Below, one piece after another: positions 11,216-23,015 of a DNA stretch of 64,000 bases. Position 1 is the stretch's first letter. The number at the start of each line of letters is the position of its first letter. The notes beneath the pieces are model-generated. The model was not told the DNA's origin. It saw nothing but the letters and a program-made list of their open reading frames with translations, and did not search any database. Made by a program: the position numbers and the translations under genes. The stretch is from Chalara sp. BL73 (taxonomy: Eukaryota > Ascomycota > Leotiomycetes > Helotiales), in NCBI GenBank assembly GCA_918026815.1, contig CAKJVC010000064.1:1-64000 (forward strand), in the 5' to 3' direction.

Positions 11216-14200
11216 GTTGACTGTTTTTTAAGGTTCTTTACGTGTCGTGGTAAGGGTGAGGATAGGAATTCACGAGAGGGAAGGGGGTGAAATGGCCGCG
11301 GAGGAATGTCGCGTAGGCGGAGAGAAGAAGAAGAAGATGGTGGAGAGGAAGCTGGAGGTGAATGTGAAGGTGAGCGGGGAGGGTTATAAAGGGAAAAGGG
11401 CGCGCCGGCCGTATGTGTAGGGACAAGAACGAGGCACGAAGGCAGTGTCGGTGGCTCTTGCCATTTATAATAATTAATGTCGGACTAGGGTGGTAGGTAT
11501 TATCAGGTAGGGGAGGTACAGGTAAGGTAAGGTAAGGTAAGGTAGGGTTGTTACCATCACCATCCAACCAGGCCCGACTTCCCTGCACCGTTCAGAGCAT
11601 CTTCTTACATACATTCTCAACCCTAGGAGGGAAAAAAAAGCCACCAAAAATCACCATTTGAACCAGTCCAATTATGTAAGTGGACGAGAATAGGAAAGCG
11701 CCGAGCAACGATAAAACATGCAGCTCTATTGTCGGCGTTGTTGAGCACAAAAAGAGCAGGACAGGGTCGTGATCATCGGTTACACCGCGTCAACTAGAAA
11801 ATGTGCGATACGTTTTTCACCCAGGCCGAAGAGCTTTTAGCTTTTAGCTGAGACACTTTTGTGCACTACTCTCTCGCGTGTAGACGAAAAGGGAACAAGA
11901 ACAAAACCCATGGGAATAAGCAATCGCAAGCAATCGCAAGCATTGACCAAGCGAACCCAAGCGTAAAGCCGTTTCTAGTATTCCACAATTCACGTAGATA
12001 GCAGCAAGCCCCTCCCAGCGCCAGCAGCCAGCAAAAGGCAGAAAGCACTAAAGCTGAAGCTACCCCGCAGTCGGGCGCTCTAAATGCCCCCATGTTCGCA
12101 GCCACCGCCCAGCGCCAAGCCCTAACGCTGTGACCGTCGATTGTGAGGAGAAAAATGCCAATGCTGATAGGCGAATGAAGCTGAAGGCGCACCACTCCAC
12201 CATCCAATTCCCCCGAAACCCTCGTACTATCCCCGGGGTGCAGAGCAGGGTGGCCTCGCAAGAAGGAAAGAAAAAAGGACGCGAGCACCATGCCACATCG
12301 TCACGGCGGCGTCGTGTGGCGCTAGAAAGCGCAGTGATGTGCACCGAACTTTGATCACACTCTCATTAAATTCCCTTGAGAATCCGAGTACATCTCCGAT
12401 GCCTGGCAATCCTTCCAAAACTAATGTAGCCATAGACCCAGCCACTTCCGGATAGGCGTACGGCGCGGCGCTGGATCGTGGAGCGCCTATCAAACCACGG
12501 GCGCAAGTACCTGGTCCTACTCGGCCGCCGCTCTGCGATTAGAAGGAAACGAGCTTCATAGCACAAAACATAGCGGTGAACTGAATAAAAGAAGAAAGCG
12601 ACATCTCTCTAGAGAGCCTAGTAAGGCTTTTACCTATCATTGAAGTTGATGTGGTACAATGCTCTGTTTCATGATCATCTGCTGATCGAGTCCGTTAGGC
12701 ATTCTGTTGTTTGGAAACTGCTGACAATAGTGCCTCCACTTCTAAGCTGACTGACAACGAGAGTCCCCGCTGTGGCCCTTGGATCGGATCCACAATGCAA
12801 CAGGCATGACCTCGAATCAGTCGACTCCCAGCATAGTGGTTTGACTAGGACTTTGACAAGTCTTGATGATGCTTCTGGGCCTTTGGGATGGCGTCCAGAA
12901 TATCGAGTTGTCCAATACTTCCAAGCACCAGTAAGGCCAACTCCGCCGTGTCTGACAGCTCGAGGAGAACCCACACGCCTATGCGACGGGCTCACTGTTA
13001 CAGCTATCTTATTACGGTTTGACGATCTTGCAGAAGATATTTAGACATATGGCCAGGATAGCAAGAAAGACCTAATAACTATAAAAGATACAATACGGAA
13101 ACTTGAGCTACCATACATTATCAGCCTAAGCCACATCATCTGCCGTTGGACGGCTGCCGTTGTACAGGGGTCTATAAAATTTACTCCTCATATTCTGAGC
13201 GGCAAGTATGTACACCCGCGGACCACGAAAGCCTAGAAGTCATCAGCATTAGGTTGCGGCCGCCATCCAATTGATAACGAGCGTGCCAAAACCCCAGGAA
13301 TTGCGAAAGATGAAGAAGCAAAACAGGAATACAGGGCATATTCGATAAATGTAGCACCAATAAACGTGGTATTAGTGCTGAGACCCGAGACATGCTCATA
13401 GCTGGTCTAAAGTACAACAATAAGGTATATAATGATTCAAGTATCAATGCCAATGCTAATCTGACCAGATGCTAACGGCAGGAGCAGACTTTTCATGCCG
13501 AAGCGCAATTACATAGCGATGGAACAAAAGGACAAGTCTCAAATATGTGCTTCCGTCCTAGAAGATCAGATGGACAACACAGCGGTCGATATCAGATCGC
13601 TGCTTGTCCCGATACCTGCTAGGCAACATGACGCATGAATTCTGGCCACGGACTTTTGGAACGCGAATAAGTACAAAATAAGAGCAGAAAACAGCTGTCC
13701 AAGCAAGCTATTAGACGAAGGTACGAGAAATCACTGCAAAATTTCATGTTCATCTTTCATAGCGTGGACAAAGTACAAGTACGGCCGCCATAAATATCGG
13801 GTAACCCAACGGACAAAGATCATCATTTGGAACAACATTCCCAATTCGAAAATTGAGCGGAGGACTTTCACATTCAGGGACAAACTCTTTGCTCTTACGC
13901 GTAGGCGATTGGAGACATGCGCGCTTCATGATCGTACGCCATGCATTAGTTTGATTGTGCTTTCGTGGGTTAGTATCTCTGCTGCTATGTCATGTCTAGG
14001 CAAGACCAGAGACAGGTTTTCCTAGGGTCCTACCCTCCAATGCTTGTCTTGTGAATCACTGCTCTGAGCATTTCGACTTATATTCCGGCCGAAGTTCAGT
14101 CTTCCGTTGATCCACCGCCGCCATTCATGGGTTGTGGCACCTGGAAACGTGACTAGCATGCTGGATGGACGACACGATAATTGCTTTCGAAATTTTCTAC

Positions 14201-15520
14201 CTCTGTAATATTATGACTGGCCGAACTATTGCTTTCCCTGGGGTTTTGAATACCTGGGTGATCTTTTTTGCACGTACATATCCTCTCATTTTGAGTTTCC
14301 CCACCGCTTGCCCAAGATCCACCGTGCTCTGCAGCCCGGCGATTCTTATTTCTCGCCGTATTTGCCATCGTCTTGCATCTTCTTCGGGGGTGTTTTTTAT
14401 TCTGGCCTCCAAGATACATGAAGTCTGCTAAAGCTCAATTTATATACAGGCTCTCAAAGTTCTGCTTGATTAGCAGACTGCTTCCCTTCTTAATGACAGC
14501 AAGTGAACGTTTTGCAATGAAACAGATGGCAGCTGGAGCGGCAGCGATCTAACTCTGTTACTACAATTTACTTAAATCGAATTTCACCCATGCCTAAAAT
14601 ACATATTGGTTACAGCTTCCCATGAGAGCAGATGTGCACCAGCGTGAACAATCTGATGCCAAATCCGATGCAGAGTATAAGCTTCACGAACCCTAGCAGG
14701 AATAAGCAACGTCAAGAATGCCTTTGAGGGCAGAGAATTCTTTTGAAACAGGAACCATTTGTTTCTGAGAACATCTTCTCGGAACATTGTTAAGCAAAGC
14801 CTTTAGCTTTTCTGAGAATCCGCAGCATGAAATCGATAAGTCTCCAGTTTCCAGCAATTCCTTGAAAACCAGTCTCGTTTGACGGGGGAGGTGCCATAGA
14901 ACTGGCTCCAGTTATGTATCCATAAGACTGCATCGAGGCTGCTACTTTGCGTAGTCCTTTTTTTTTAGCGGTTAAGCCTGGGACATAATGCTTATTTAGA
15001 CTTGGCTTGAGCTCTATTTTAAAGAATAGCTACCTTCTTGTAAAGTGTTTGTGGGTGGTTCGCGTACTCGTCTATACCACGAAGGGAATGGCTTTAATCA
15101 TTGAATATTTTTCCTAGCCCTTCCCTGTAAAACATCCACGATTTGCCATTCCATTTGTTTGATAGCTTTGGAGCAGTGCCAAGTCGCTGCAGATGAAAGG
15201 AGGAAAGCGTGCGTCATGTGACTGTTTACAGCTCTCTGGTTCCGTATCACGCTAGCATGCTATACCACCAGAACGTCAGGTTCACATAACCGTCGCCCTA
15301 TCACAATACCTGTATAGCACGCGCATCATGCACATCACCATCGCCACTCGAATATAATTTCCCGTCGCGCTTAAGCGGCGATTTCAAATTACCCATGTGC
15401 GTAGACGGCACAGTACTTGCGGCAGAGCAGGTACGACAAGGAAATCGCATTGCTCTATCGCTTTGACCAAGTCTTGTTTTTTTTCCTGCTTAGAATATAT
15501 CCATCCGCCGTTGCTTTAAG
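11216..15520. other. Long gene-poor stretch (4.3 kb)
   Basis: Contains the upstream region of the sugar transporter and then several kilobases without a recognisable gene. Frames at about 11866-12291, 12675-13044 and 14153-14431 overlap on opposite strands and have no domain I know. A poly-pyrimidine-rich leader and a GGTAA repeat lie just upstream of the transporter. No tRNA or inverted-repeat element was found by eye. Confidence 0.45.
11521..11540. repeat. (GGTAA)4 microsatellite
   Basis: Four exact GGTAA units followed by a fifth altered one (GGTAG), about 305 bp upstream of the transporter start codon. It could lie in the promoter or 5' leader. No function is implied by the sequence. Confidence 0.85.
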
Positions 15521-16898
15521 ATGGGGATTTTTTGGAAATACCTCCCGTCCTGTTGCGTGGTCCCCGCCACGGTTTTGGCGCATGTTGATTCGGTCGCCCC
15601 TAACACCTCGAGCACCTCCCGAGCGTCAACGAGGACAATACCCAACGAGAAAGCATCCATTACACAGGCTGCGCAATTCTCATTAAGAGACGTTGCCTCG
15701 AATGAGGTGATAGGGTTTTACCTCTCCACTAGCAAATGTAGGTTGCAACGAGATTCATAGAAGCCCCAGCTGTACTACCTGTTTTGCTTTGATGAACGAT
15801 TTTTGTTAACCAAAACATTCAGGGACTTCCCTTACCTGCTTTACCGAGTTTTTCTATTCAACCAGCGCATCCTATGCCTGGTGTTGCCCGCCCTCGGAAG
15901 AGTGTATTCATTACTCGACTTGCATAGATGGGTTGCCCTATTCCGGTTCCCTGTCTGTTACCTGGTACGTTTGGAGAAACCGTCCCATGTGGGCTTTCTG
16001 GGAGTTAACCAGCCAAGTGCCACGGATGCTAGATGCGCCACGATAAGCATCGTTAACGGTCCGAGGTTAAACACCTTGAGTTATATCGGTTGTATGGGCA
16101 CTAATCATGTCTCGAAATTGGTCCGAAATACCGAGGGCTTCGTTCGTAAGTAATCACCCTTGACGTATTCTACTTCTCGTCGGTGTGTAGACTAAGTGGC
16201 ATGTATTCTCGCACTTAGAGTCAGATTTTTTGACAACCTCAGCATCTGCTTTGCGCGCCTCTCCGGAACAAGCAGCTGTCACTTCAAAATCCTCCTCAAC
16301 CCATTCATCCCAGACTCCTCTCCCCGAGACCACAGAGCAAGCATTTATTTCTTCAACATCCCCCTCAGCTCAACCACCCGAGAATCCTCGCCCTTCCACC
16401 TCAGATCAAAATTCTATCTCTTCAACCCCGATATCCGAAACTTTTCGCACCTCTGCTTCTGATCAAGTATCCTCCTCAGCATCTTCCACTTCACCCGCCT
16501 CAGCTCAACAATCTGAGACCTCTCTCCCCACTACCAAGAACAAAGACTCATCCATCAACCCCATCGCCTTGGGCATACCTCTCGGTCTCGGGATCCCCCT
16601 CGTAATCGCAGCTCTAATCTTTATCTTCCTAAAGCGAAGACGAAGCAAACCCAAGGACCCATATTCCGACACAATTCCACTTTCAAAAAGAGGAGAGGAC
16701 CTTCGATATTTCCCTTCTTCTCAGGCATCTCCTCGTTCGACCTCTCCTGGATTCTACCATCTAGCAAAAGCATCCCCAAGCGAGCTTTCGGCTGCGAGAC
16801 CTTTGGTTGAAGCCCCTGCGAATGAGGTTGGGCCGGTTGAGCTTCCTACGAGTCGTTTCGACAACTATTGGTCCTCGCATGACGGGGATGCGGAGTAG
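15521..16898 (+). CDS. Mucin-like membrane protein, possibly frameshifted
   Basis: Reading from ATG 15521 gives a signal-peptide-like start (VVPATVLAHV). An intron from 15738 to 15822 then leads in phase to a cysteine-rich ectodomain (TCFTEFFYS, AWCCPPSEECIHYSTC). The next conserved block, CATISIVNGPRLNTLSYIGC (about 16030-16090), lies in another frame. I could not find a GT-AG pair near 15950-16028 that bridges it cleanly, so a frameshift or unseen splice is likely. A later intron (donor GTAAGT near 16147, acceptor TTAG near 16218) joins to a Ser/Thr/Pro-rich stalk. One transmembrane helix (GLGIPLVIAALIFIFL), a basic KRRRSK stop-transfer and a cytosolic tail ending at 16898 follow. The layout is that of fungal wall or surface sensor-like proteins. 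The exon from about 16219 to 16898 is confident; the 5' half is less so. Confidence 0.55.
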
Positions 16899-17215
16899 GA
16901 ATGCATTATATATAGAGAGCGACGCCAATGAGTAAAGTTAACTTTGATATAGATTAGGTTTAGCATGCTGTGGTTTGGGCTTATGGATGTATTGTGCATG
17001 GGTTAGAAGGTCAACATTAGGTCATTTTGAGGTATTATATATACGTAATCTAATGATGAGCCAACCGTTTACGAATCATTCAAGCATAGCTATATAAACT
17101 CGATTACCTCCTCGGCAAAACTCGTTCACGGAGGTTAAATTCCTCAAGCGGAGTACTCAGAAAGCCTAAAAGGGAACATCAGCATCCTAGATAGAGCACG
17201 TCGGGAACCGCCCCC
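16899..17215. other. Short intergenic between convergent genes
   Basis: About 320 bp, AT-rich in the first half. It is the shared 3' side of the membrane-protein gene and the VOC gene. Nothing else is seen. Confidence 0.5.
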
Positions 17216-17641
17216 TTACTCGATCAGGTTCCCATCCGGGTCCCTCACGTAAACGCTACTGATCCTCCCCCGAGCCCCCGTGCGCGGGACCACCTCCCCG
17301 CCCTCCAGCACCTCGATCCCGCCCCTGCGAAACCCCTCGACCGCGTCCCGCAGGCTCGTCCCGTCCTCGACCAGGAAGCACAGGTCCGCGGTCCCGGGGA
17401 GCGCGCTCGCGGCCTTCGGCTCGAACTCCGCGCCCTGCTGGTGCAGGTTGATCTTCTGCCGCCCGAAGAGGAGCGCGTGCCGCTGCGCGGGGGCGGCGGC
17501 GGCGGGGCTGCCGGGCGGCGTGAAGACGTGCGCGCGCATGCCCAGGTAGGTCGTGTACCAGTGGATGGTTGCGGGGATGGATTTGCAGGTTAGGACGAGG
17601 TGGTCTAGGGCTTTGACTTTTGCGAGCGGGGTGGGAGGCAT
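17216..17641 (-). CDS. Glyoxalase/VOC-superfamily protein
   Basis: A single-exon gene for 141 residues with the vicinal-oxygen-chelate (glyoxalase I/bleomycin-resistance/dioxygenase) fold. It starts with LDHLVLT, whose His is the usual first metal ligand. IHWYTTYLGM and a KINLHQQG strand with a second His follow, then ADLCFLVED opening the second half-domain. It ends ISSVYVRDPDGNLIE, where the final Glu is the usual last metal ligand. The length is typical for a one-unit VOC protein of the GLOD5-like type. The reaction cannot be named: the family includes isomerases, dioxygenases and resistance proteins. The gene is strikingly GC-rich against its AT-richer surroundings, with Gly/Ala/Pro codons strongly ending in G or C, so base composition differs from its neighbours. 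Confidence 0.85.
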   Translation of the reverse strand: MPPTPLAKVKALDHLVLTCKSIPATIHWYTTYLGMRAHVFTPPGSPAAAAPAQRHALLFGRQKINLHQQGAEFEPKAASALPGTADLCFLVEDGTSLRDAVEGFRRGGIEVLEGGEVVPRTGARGRISSVYVRDPDGNLIE

Positions 17642-19802
17642 GCTGAGGTTTGGCGTCGGAGGTGATGCGGTTTCGTATGTGGGAGAGGCCGGAAATGGTC
17701 TGGATATTTGAAAATTGCGATTTGTTGCCCTGGGTAGGCTGCGGCCGTGGTCTTGTGGAAGGTTGCTTGGGGATTATCGTTCGGATTGCGGCAGGTGGGG
17801 TGTTTGTAAATGGGGGGTTGTCCTAATCCTGCGTTGCATACCTCTGGTCTAAGCAGTACGGGTCGCGGTGGTAGCGTCGAAATGGTATATATTCGGCGGG
17901 GGAGAGTCAAAGCCGGTCGAGATTTAGAGGCCGATCAGCATAAGGAATAATTTCATCTACTCGTTTGTACTTTCGACCGTTGGAGCCATCGTTGCCTCAA
18001 CGTTGAATTAGCGCTCTTCTCCCAACGAGCCATCGAATTTACCATGACGGTAGCGGCAAAACTGAACGTAAACCGAATATAACTAATACCTGACATGAAA
18101 TGGGCAGTTCTACTTCGGGGTGCTCTTGTCAAACTCTAAGGCGCAATGGTAATTCTGCAAGAACGTTTGTTCTACCACGGGAATACCAACACCTAGGCTC
18201 GCATGACCTGCGCCGCCTTTGCTCAGACCGACTCAACTTTGGATCAGGCGCTGCGCAGGTTTGCTCGGGTCCGCCCACGCCTTGTCAGATATCGTTGACT
18301 TTTAACGAAGGAGCCCGAAACGAACCCCCTATCACCTAGCCGGGAATCCGACATCTGCTACCATCTGCACGCTTATATCCCTCCCTTGACCGCGCGTGCC
18401 TGTCTTCATTCTAGATTTAAGCATAATGTTGATACCTCTGTCACGGGCGCGCGGAGGGATTGTATGGCTGGTCCGAAAGCCGTTGCTAAACATATTTTGG
18501 GATAACTGGCTGCGTAACTTAACCGTGAATGCCCAGGCAAAACAACAACAACGAGACGATATTAGCCTCTAGTTTGGTGCTTGTGCGAATTCCATTCTAC
18601 ATATACCTATGCTGGTATTCCCGGCTAAACGCTCACATGAACCGCCCCTTCAACGACATTGAAAATCGTAGATTTATGACTGCATTCTTGGGTTATGATC
18701 TAAAAGATGCTATCAAGGGCTTAATAGGTCGAAAATACATATAGTTTCATCTGGTTTGGCTGTTCTCTATATCTTTGTAATAATGAAACTTGTCTAGGTT
18801 CTTGTAACCTTTGATTTTGACCTCTCCTTTTGCATAACCACTTCTTCATCTTGTACAAATTGTACCACCTTTGGGTAAGGTTTCGAGGCCTTTTTTTGCA
18901 GGTGTAACACTATGATTTTAGACTGTTTTAAACCGTTTGACTACAACTTGGCTGTAGCTTTGACTTCATTTTTAGCTTTATTGTAAAAAGTTTTGCACTT
19001 GGAGGATTGTAGCTGTGTCTTATATTTCAGTAGTGCCTGTTTGTTCGCCAACTAAATTCAGGGATTTCTCTTGTTGTTGTTGATTGCAAACTTCGCGCTT
19101 TAATATCGAATGGGATCAAATGAAGATACAAACGTCGTGACGCGAAGATTTTAGTCTTGGGGTATGCATAACAACGGGTGGCGCTACTAGAATAGCGCTG
19201 CGTTGTAACAGAAGGTTGTAGGGAATCCTCGCTACCAGGGCATTGAGATATATATAAAGGTACTTGCCAACTACTTGCAAATGGCCGCATGTGAAAGCAA
19301 CAGGACTACGGAAACAAGAAATAAGTTTAGCTGCAACAACGAGGACCGCAGACGTGAGATGTAGGCCTAATTGCCGAGGTTGAACGTCATCCTCATTGTG
19401 CTGAAGGTTTGCTGAAATTTTGACACCAGCCATTAGCAGTCAACCAAAAGTTCTATAAGCCGTACCTGATACTTTGTACAAACATATACAAAAAACTTCG
19501 CAGCTTAGATGTGATATAAAGCCCTCGCTGGAAAAGGTCCCTAGGAGGAACAATCTCTACGATGAATCAAAGGAACAAAAGCGATTCGATTTGGTCTTTT
19601 ACTCTACCAACTTAACCTGCGGCCGAGTCACCTCAAGGCTCATGATACAAGTGTCAGGCATCGAGACCCTATCTGGATTTCTGCTTCATATATACGCTCG
19701 CTAGCGAGCTCTTTTTCATTGGCGAGACTCTTTTTAGGAAACACTCCGTTACTATGTTCAACTCCACGAGTCCATATTCGCGAAGTATCTTAACACAGGA
19801 TT
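17642..19802. other. Gene-poor region with one weak small ORF
   Basis: I see no recognisable family in this 2.2 kb. The best candidate is a 71-codon plus-strand frame at 18529-18744 (YSRLNAHMNRPFNDIENRRF in the middle); it has no known domain and could be chance or a relic. The sequence from about 18740 to 19000 is T-rich. Confidence 0.4.
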
Positions 19803-20843
19803 CTATGGCGACTCGATGAGTTCCATTTCCCTCGCAGCATCACCCGCCATCTTTCTTGTTGCATCTTTCAGCCCACCATTCTCATCTGCAGAGATATCTT
19901 GGAGCCTTTTCTTCCAGATCTCCCAATGCTGCAAAGAGAATTCGCCAGCAGGATTGCTGTCAACATTAGATGAATCTCTAGCCTGTGTCTTTATTGCCTT
20001 ATACAGCACCTTTCCAACAATCAGAATCCAAACTGCTATCGAAGGCAACATGATTTCTGGTTCAAAGCCACCAACAAGGGTCGGCTCCATCAAACCCGCG
20101 AGAGCCTGGAAGCCATACCACGAATTACTGGCGGCAACTTCAACCGTGAAGTATGCCATAAACGCGTTTAGATTTGTCCATTCCTCGCTGTCTTCCACAA
20201 TGTCCTTTCCTGGTCGGACCTCCACGAAAGTCAGCCTTCGATCTTCCTATACGATCCACCTGGGCGGAAGGCGGGAGAAGGGGAGGAGATCGAGTTATCC
20301 GAAGCATTGCCTCGAGAGCACCAGGGAGGGTATATTGAGGAGTAAATAGCAATACATTTCACATACACTTGGCTTGAAGTTCCACTCATCCCTAACTTCT
20401 GAACTAAACCAAGAACCTCTCCACAAAGTTGCATCTTCATACCCTAGTGGGGCCGGTGGGTCAGATCGTGCGAAGAACGCTGCGAGCATCTTGACTAGCC
20501 GCCAGTGAGCTGCTTTATCGTTCCATGGAAGAGTTCTTGCGTAGCGGAGTATGCAAGCGTATAGTTCGCAGATGTCAGGAGTATTATCGGAGTCCTGAGC
20601 CTGATATCCTTGGACATGGCCGCCGTCGGTATGGCCTCCATTCGTGAAGTCTTGTTCAATCGGAGTGGCGAGAGTGGAAATAGTGCTTTCAAGAGGCGCG
20701 AAAGCTTTAATATAGTTATCAAGAGTTGCCCAAATCATGCGCGCCTGCTTACTGAAATCATTTGGGGAGGCTGCCATGTTTGCCTCATCCGAAGAAGAAT
20801 GGTATGTTACTTCTTTGATGTTGATAACGGGGAGGCCGTCCAA
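19803..20843 (-). CDS. DUF3632-like protein
   Basis: Two exons (20843-20367 and 20246-19803) joined by a 120-bp intron give 306 residues. The join is in phase: FKPS before the GTATGT donor, then EDRRLTFVEVRPGKDI after the TAG acceptor. The second exon carries the family-like EEWTNLNAFMAYFT block followed by helical segments (LAGLMEP, SIAVWILIVGKVLYKAIK). The C-terminus holds HWEIWKKRLQDIS and ends at an acidic ELIESP. The first exon has a helical YACILRYARTLPWND and a HWRLVKMLAAF motif. These match my memory of the fungal DUF3632 family, mostly single-domain proteins of 250-350 residues with unknown function. The ATG at 20843 is the first in frame. No catalytic residues can be proposed. Confidence 0.68.
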
Positions 20844-21439
20844 GATGAGCAGAGTTTTAGATCCTTAGCGCTGACAGCAAAGCTGTATACGTTGGATAGA
20901 CGGAGTAAATACCAGGTGAGTTGCATAGAAGGTGGGGTCGAGAATGTTGTACAGAGGTACTGCCACCGACAGCTTATAATGATTACCCAGTGCGGCCAGC
21001 AAGTATTGATCCTTTTGGCAGCCTAATACAATTCGGGTATTGGATTCAATATAAACATAACTTGGCCAGCCAATTATATTGCTGTATTCATCCCATATAA
21101 CTAACTAACCATATAGGGCAGGATTAGAACTTTGTTAGCTGCACGGGGTATTAGAGCGCTGGCAGGGTGTCTAGCTGGTGAGGCTATTATTTTAAATCTG
21201 CTAGATTCCAATTATTATTAAAAAAAAACCCCCCTATTATTGAAAGGTATTGTTAATATTAATTGATATCATCAATATTAGTAAGATTGATTTGTATTGA
21301 TCGAAATGCAGTTGGTGTGACCCGAATCTGTCTTTGGGACTACGGCGATTGGCGTCAAACCAGAACTTCAGAGCGCATTTTTTCTGGAAAGCAATGAACT
21401 CTGAGCTTGTACAAAACCATCTGCTGTGGTAGCATTTCC
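20844..21439. other. Spacer with no gene seen
   Basis: About 600 bp, AT-rich around 21040-21260. Upstream HET-gene sequence may once have occupied part of it but I cannot read a continuous frame. Confidence 0.4.
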
Positions 21440-21703
21440 GAGCGACGGTATTTACGCATGGATCTCCCTCCAAGTTTGCGACGAGCCGAAGAAATCCTAT
21501 ACAACATATTGGATAGACGGATTATCAACGAAGACCTAATACCTGTTAACAAGCTGGCTTTCTGGACTGTCCCTTATGAGAATTGTTGCGGCCGGGTTTC
21601 TTTTGACCACCGAGGGACACTTAGGCCTAGCGCTACGGATGTGATCTCGTTATTGTTTAGGATGTCTATCACCTACGATTTTGCGGAGGGGAAAGAACAG
21701 CTA
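21440..21703 (+). pseudogene. HET-domain protein remnant, left part
   Basis: The C-terminal part of a heterokaryon-incompatibility (HET) family protein, broken by a transposon. The frame ending DVISLLF (about 21640-21657) needs a one-base shift to continue as the HET C-terminal block GCLSPTILRRGKNS. The element's insertion point follows, and the rest of the block continues at 23760. HET proteins typically end with a GDVI..L.GC..P..LR....YQ.IGEAY.(H/N)G.MDGE motif, which is what the two halves rebuild. No N-terminal HET domain (ALSYVWG-type) is recognisable upstream. The gene is therefore a truncated relic in addition to being split. Confidence 0.7.
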
Positions 21704-21758
21704 AGTCCGTGCACCCCCATTCCGAACACCCCCCCATTCCGAACACCTAAAATAAGCG
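21704..21758 (+). repeat. Left terminal inverted repeat of Fot1/pogo element
   Basis: About 55 bp beginning AGTCCGTGCACCCCC, with the internal motif CATTCCGAACAC present twice. It is the reverse complement of 23706-23759 except for a one-base length difference in an A-run. It escaped the AT-shift seen in the interior. Confidence 0.93.
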
Positions 21759-22785
21759 AATTTCTAGACCGCCAGTTCAATAAGAAAATCAATTATTAAA
21801 CCAATTCTAGTTTAAATAATTCCAAATTTGAATCTTTTCATCTTTAAGTAATTATGCATCGATACACCGAACAGAATTTGCTTGCGGCTTTTAATAACGT
21901 CAAAAATGAGAAGTTTTTACGACTAGCTAGTCGAAAATAAAGAATTCCATTAAGCATACTCCAGAATCGCAACTATAGTAGTAAAAACTATACTTTCGCA
22001 GCTGAAAGTCAGCAGAAGCTATCAAAAGTGCAAAAAAATCACTTAGCTACTTGGGTTTTGGCCTAAAAAGCACTAAGTGTTTTTTTGACTTATGGCCAAA
22101 TCTAAGAATTTGCTAGTAGACTTCTAGTAATTAAAAAAGACTATAAAAAGCTAGAAAAACGTTGAATAAAAAGCTTTTTACGACGTAATTCTATTTTACG
22201 AACAAAAAAAGCTCGAAATATTAATTCTACAAAAGTTAATAATACTACAACTTCTATAATTAAGTCTTAGTTTCAACGATTAGCTATTTCTGTTATTTTT
22301 GCTATTAAACCTGAAAATCGATACAATATAAACGAATCAGAAATTATAGAAAGCTATAAAACGAATAGGCTAGTAGTAAAAAGTTCTAAAAAACGTTCTA
22401 TACAAAAAAAACAGCCTAGTTTTTGTGCGTGGACTTTATTTATCGAATGTATTTCGGCTACTAGTAAAACTTTTTTTCCGCTTGTAATTTTCAAAGAAAA
22501 ATCAGTTCAACAACAATAGTTTTTACAAAATTTAAGTCTTTATAAAAAGTGGAAATTTACAGCTACTAATAATGCTTGGACTTCGGACTTTACAGCAATA
22601 AAATAGCTGGAAAAAGTGTTTTTTTTTTAAATTTACATTTTTAAGCTTAGACTACTTATTTTGAACGGCTATAGCAGTTATAAAACTACTGATTTTATGT
22701 ATTTTTGCTATTAAAACAACATTTACTTGCTTTTTTTGCCGCTACATACATTACATGTTTTACAACTTTTGGATTTGTCAGTTTT

Positions 22786-23015
22786 ATTAAAATAAGTATG
22801 CTAAGTTGACCACAGTCAACTTGGGGAAGGGAAGCTTGTGCTGTACGCAAGGTCTGCCCAATTGCAGTGGTTCAGGGAGAATGGATTGATTAATTAATTG
22901 AGGAGCTCTACGGTGGTGCTCAGTAAAAGGGGTGCGACCCTTTCACTGATAACTAAACTATCACATGAGGTATGGCCCATGCCTTACGGGTGGGCTACAC
23001 CACCAATTCTCAACA
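22786..23015 (-). mobile_element. Nested SINE-like insertion with tRNA-like fold
   Basis: A 230-bp block of normal base composition interrupts the RIP-mutated transposase frame. It is flanked by AGTTTT direct repeats (22780-22785 and 23016-23021), consistent with a target-site duplication. Transposase similarity stops at its left edge and resumes at its right edge. Read on the minus strand it starts TGTTGAGAATT. A 93-nt segment (23004-22912) follows with 7-bp closing arms GGTGGTG/CACCACC and an A-box-like TAGCCCA...GTAAGG. It also has a 5-bp stem with a 7-nt loop (23063-like arm at 22947-22963) and a G/C stem with a TCGCA loop. Near the far end lies a perfect hairpin, AAGTTGAC/GTCAACTT (22803-22822), then an AT-rich tail. 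This suits a tRNA-derived SINE; a solo LTR is less likely because only one end looks LTR-like. Confidence 0.55.
22803..22822. repeat. Perfect 8-bp hairpin inside nested insertion
   Basis: AAGTTGAC, a CACA loop, then GTCAACTT. It lies close to the AT-rich end of the nested element and may be its terminal RNA hairpin. Confidence 0.85.

Noticed and set aside
22912..23004. Functional tRNA gene
   Set aside because: D-arm to anticodon-arm spacing (about 11 nt) and a TTA loop triplet do not fit a working tRNA; treated as tRNA-like part of an insertion.
22786..23015. Solo copia LTR
   Set aside because: One end starts TGTTGAG like an LTR but the other does not end in CA; tRNA-like features fit a SINE better, though this is not settled.
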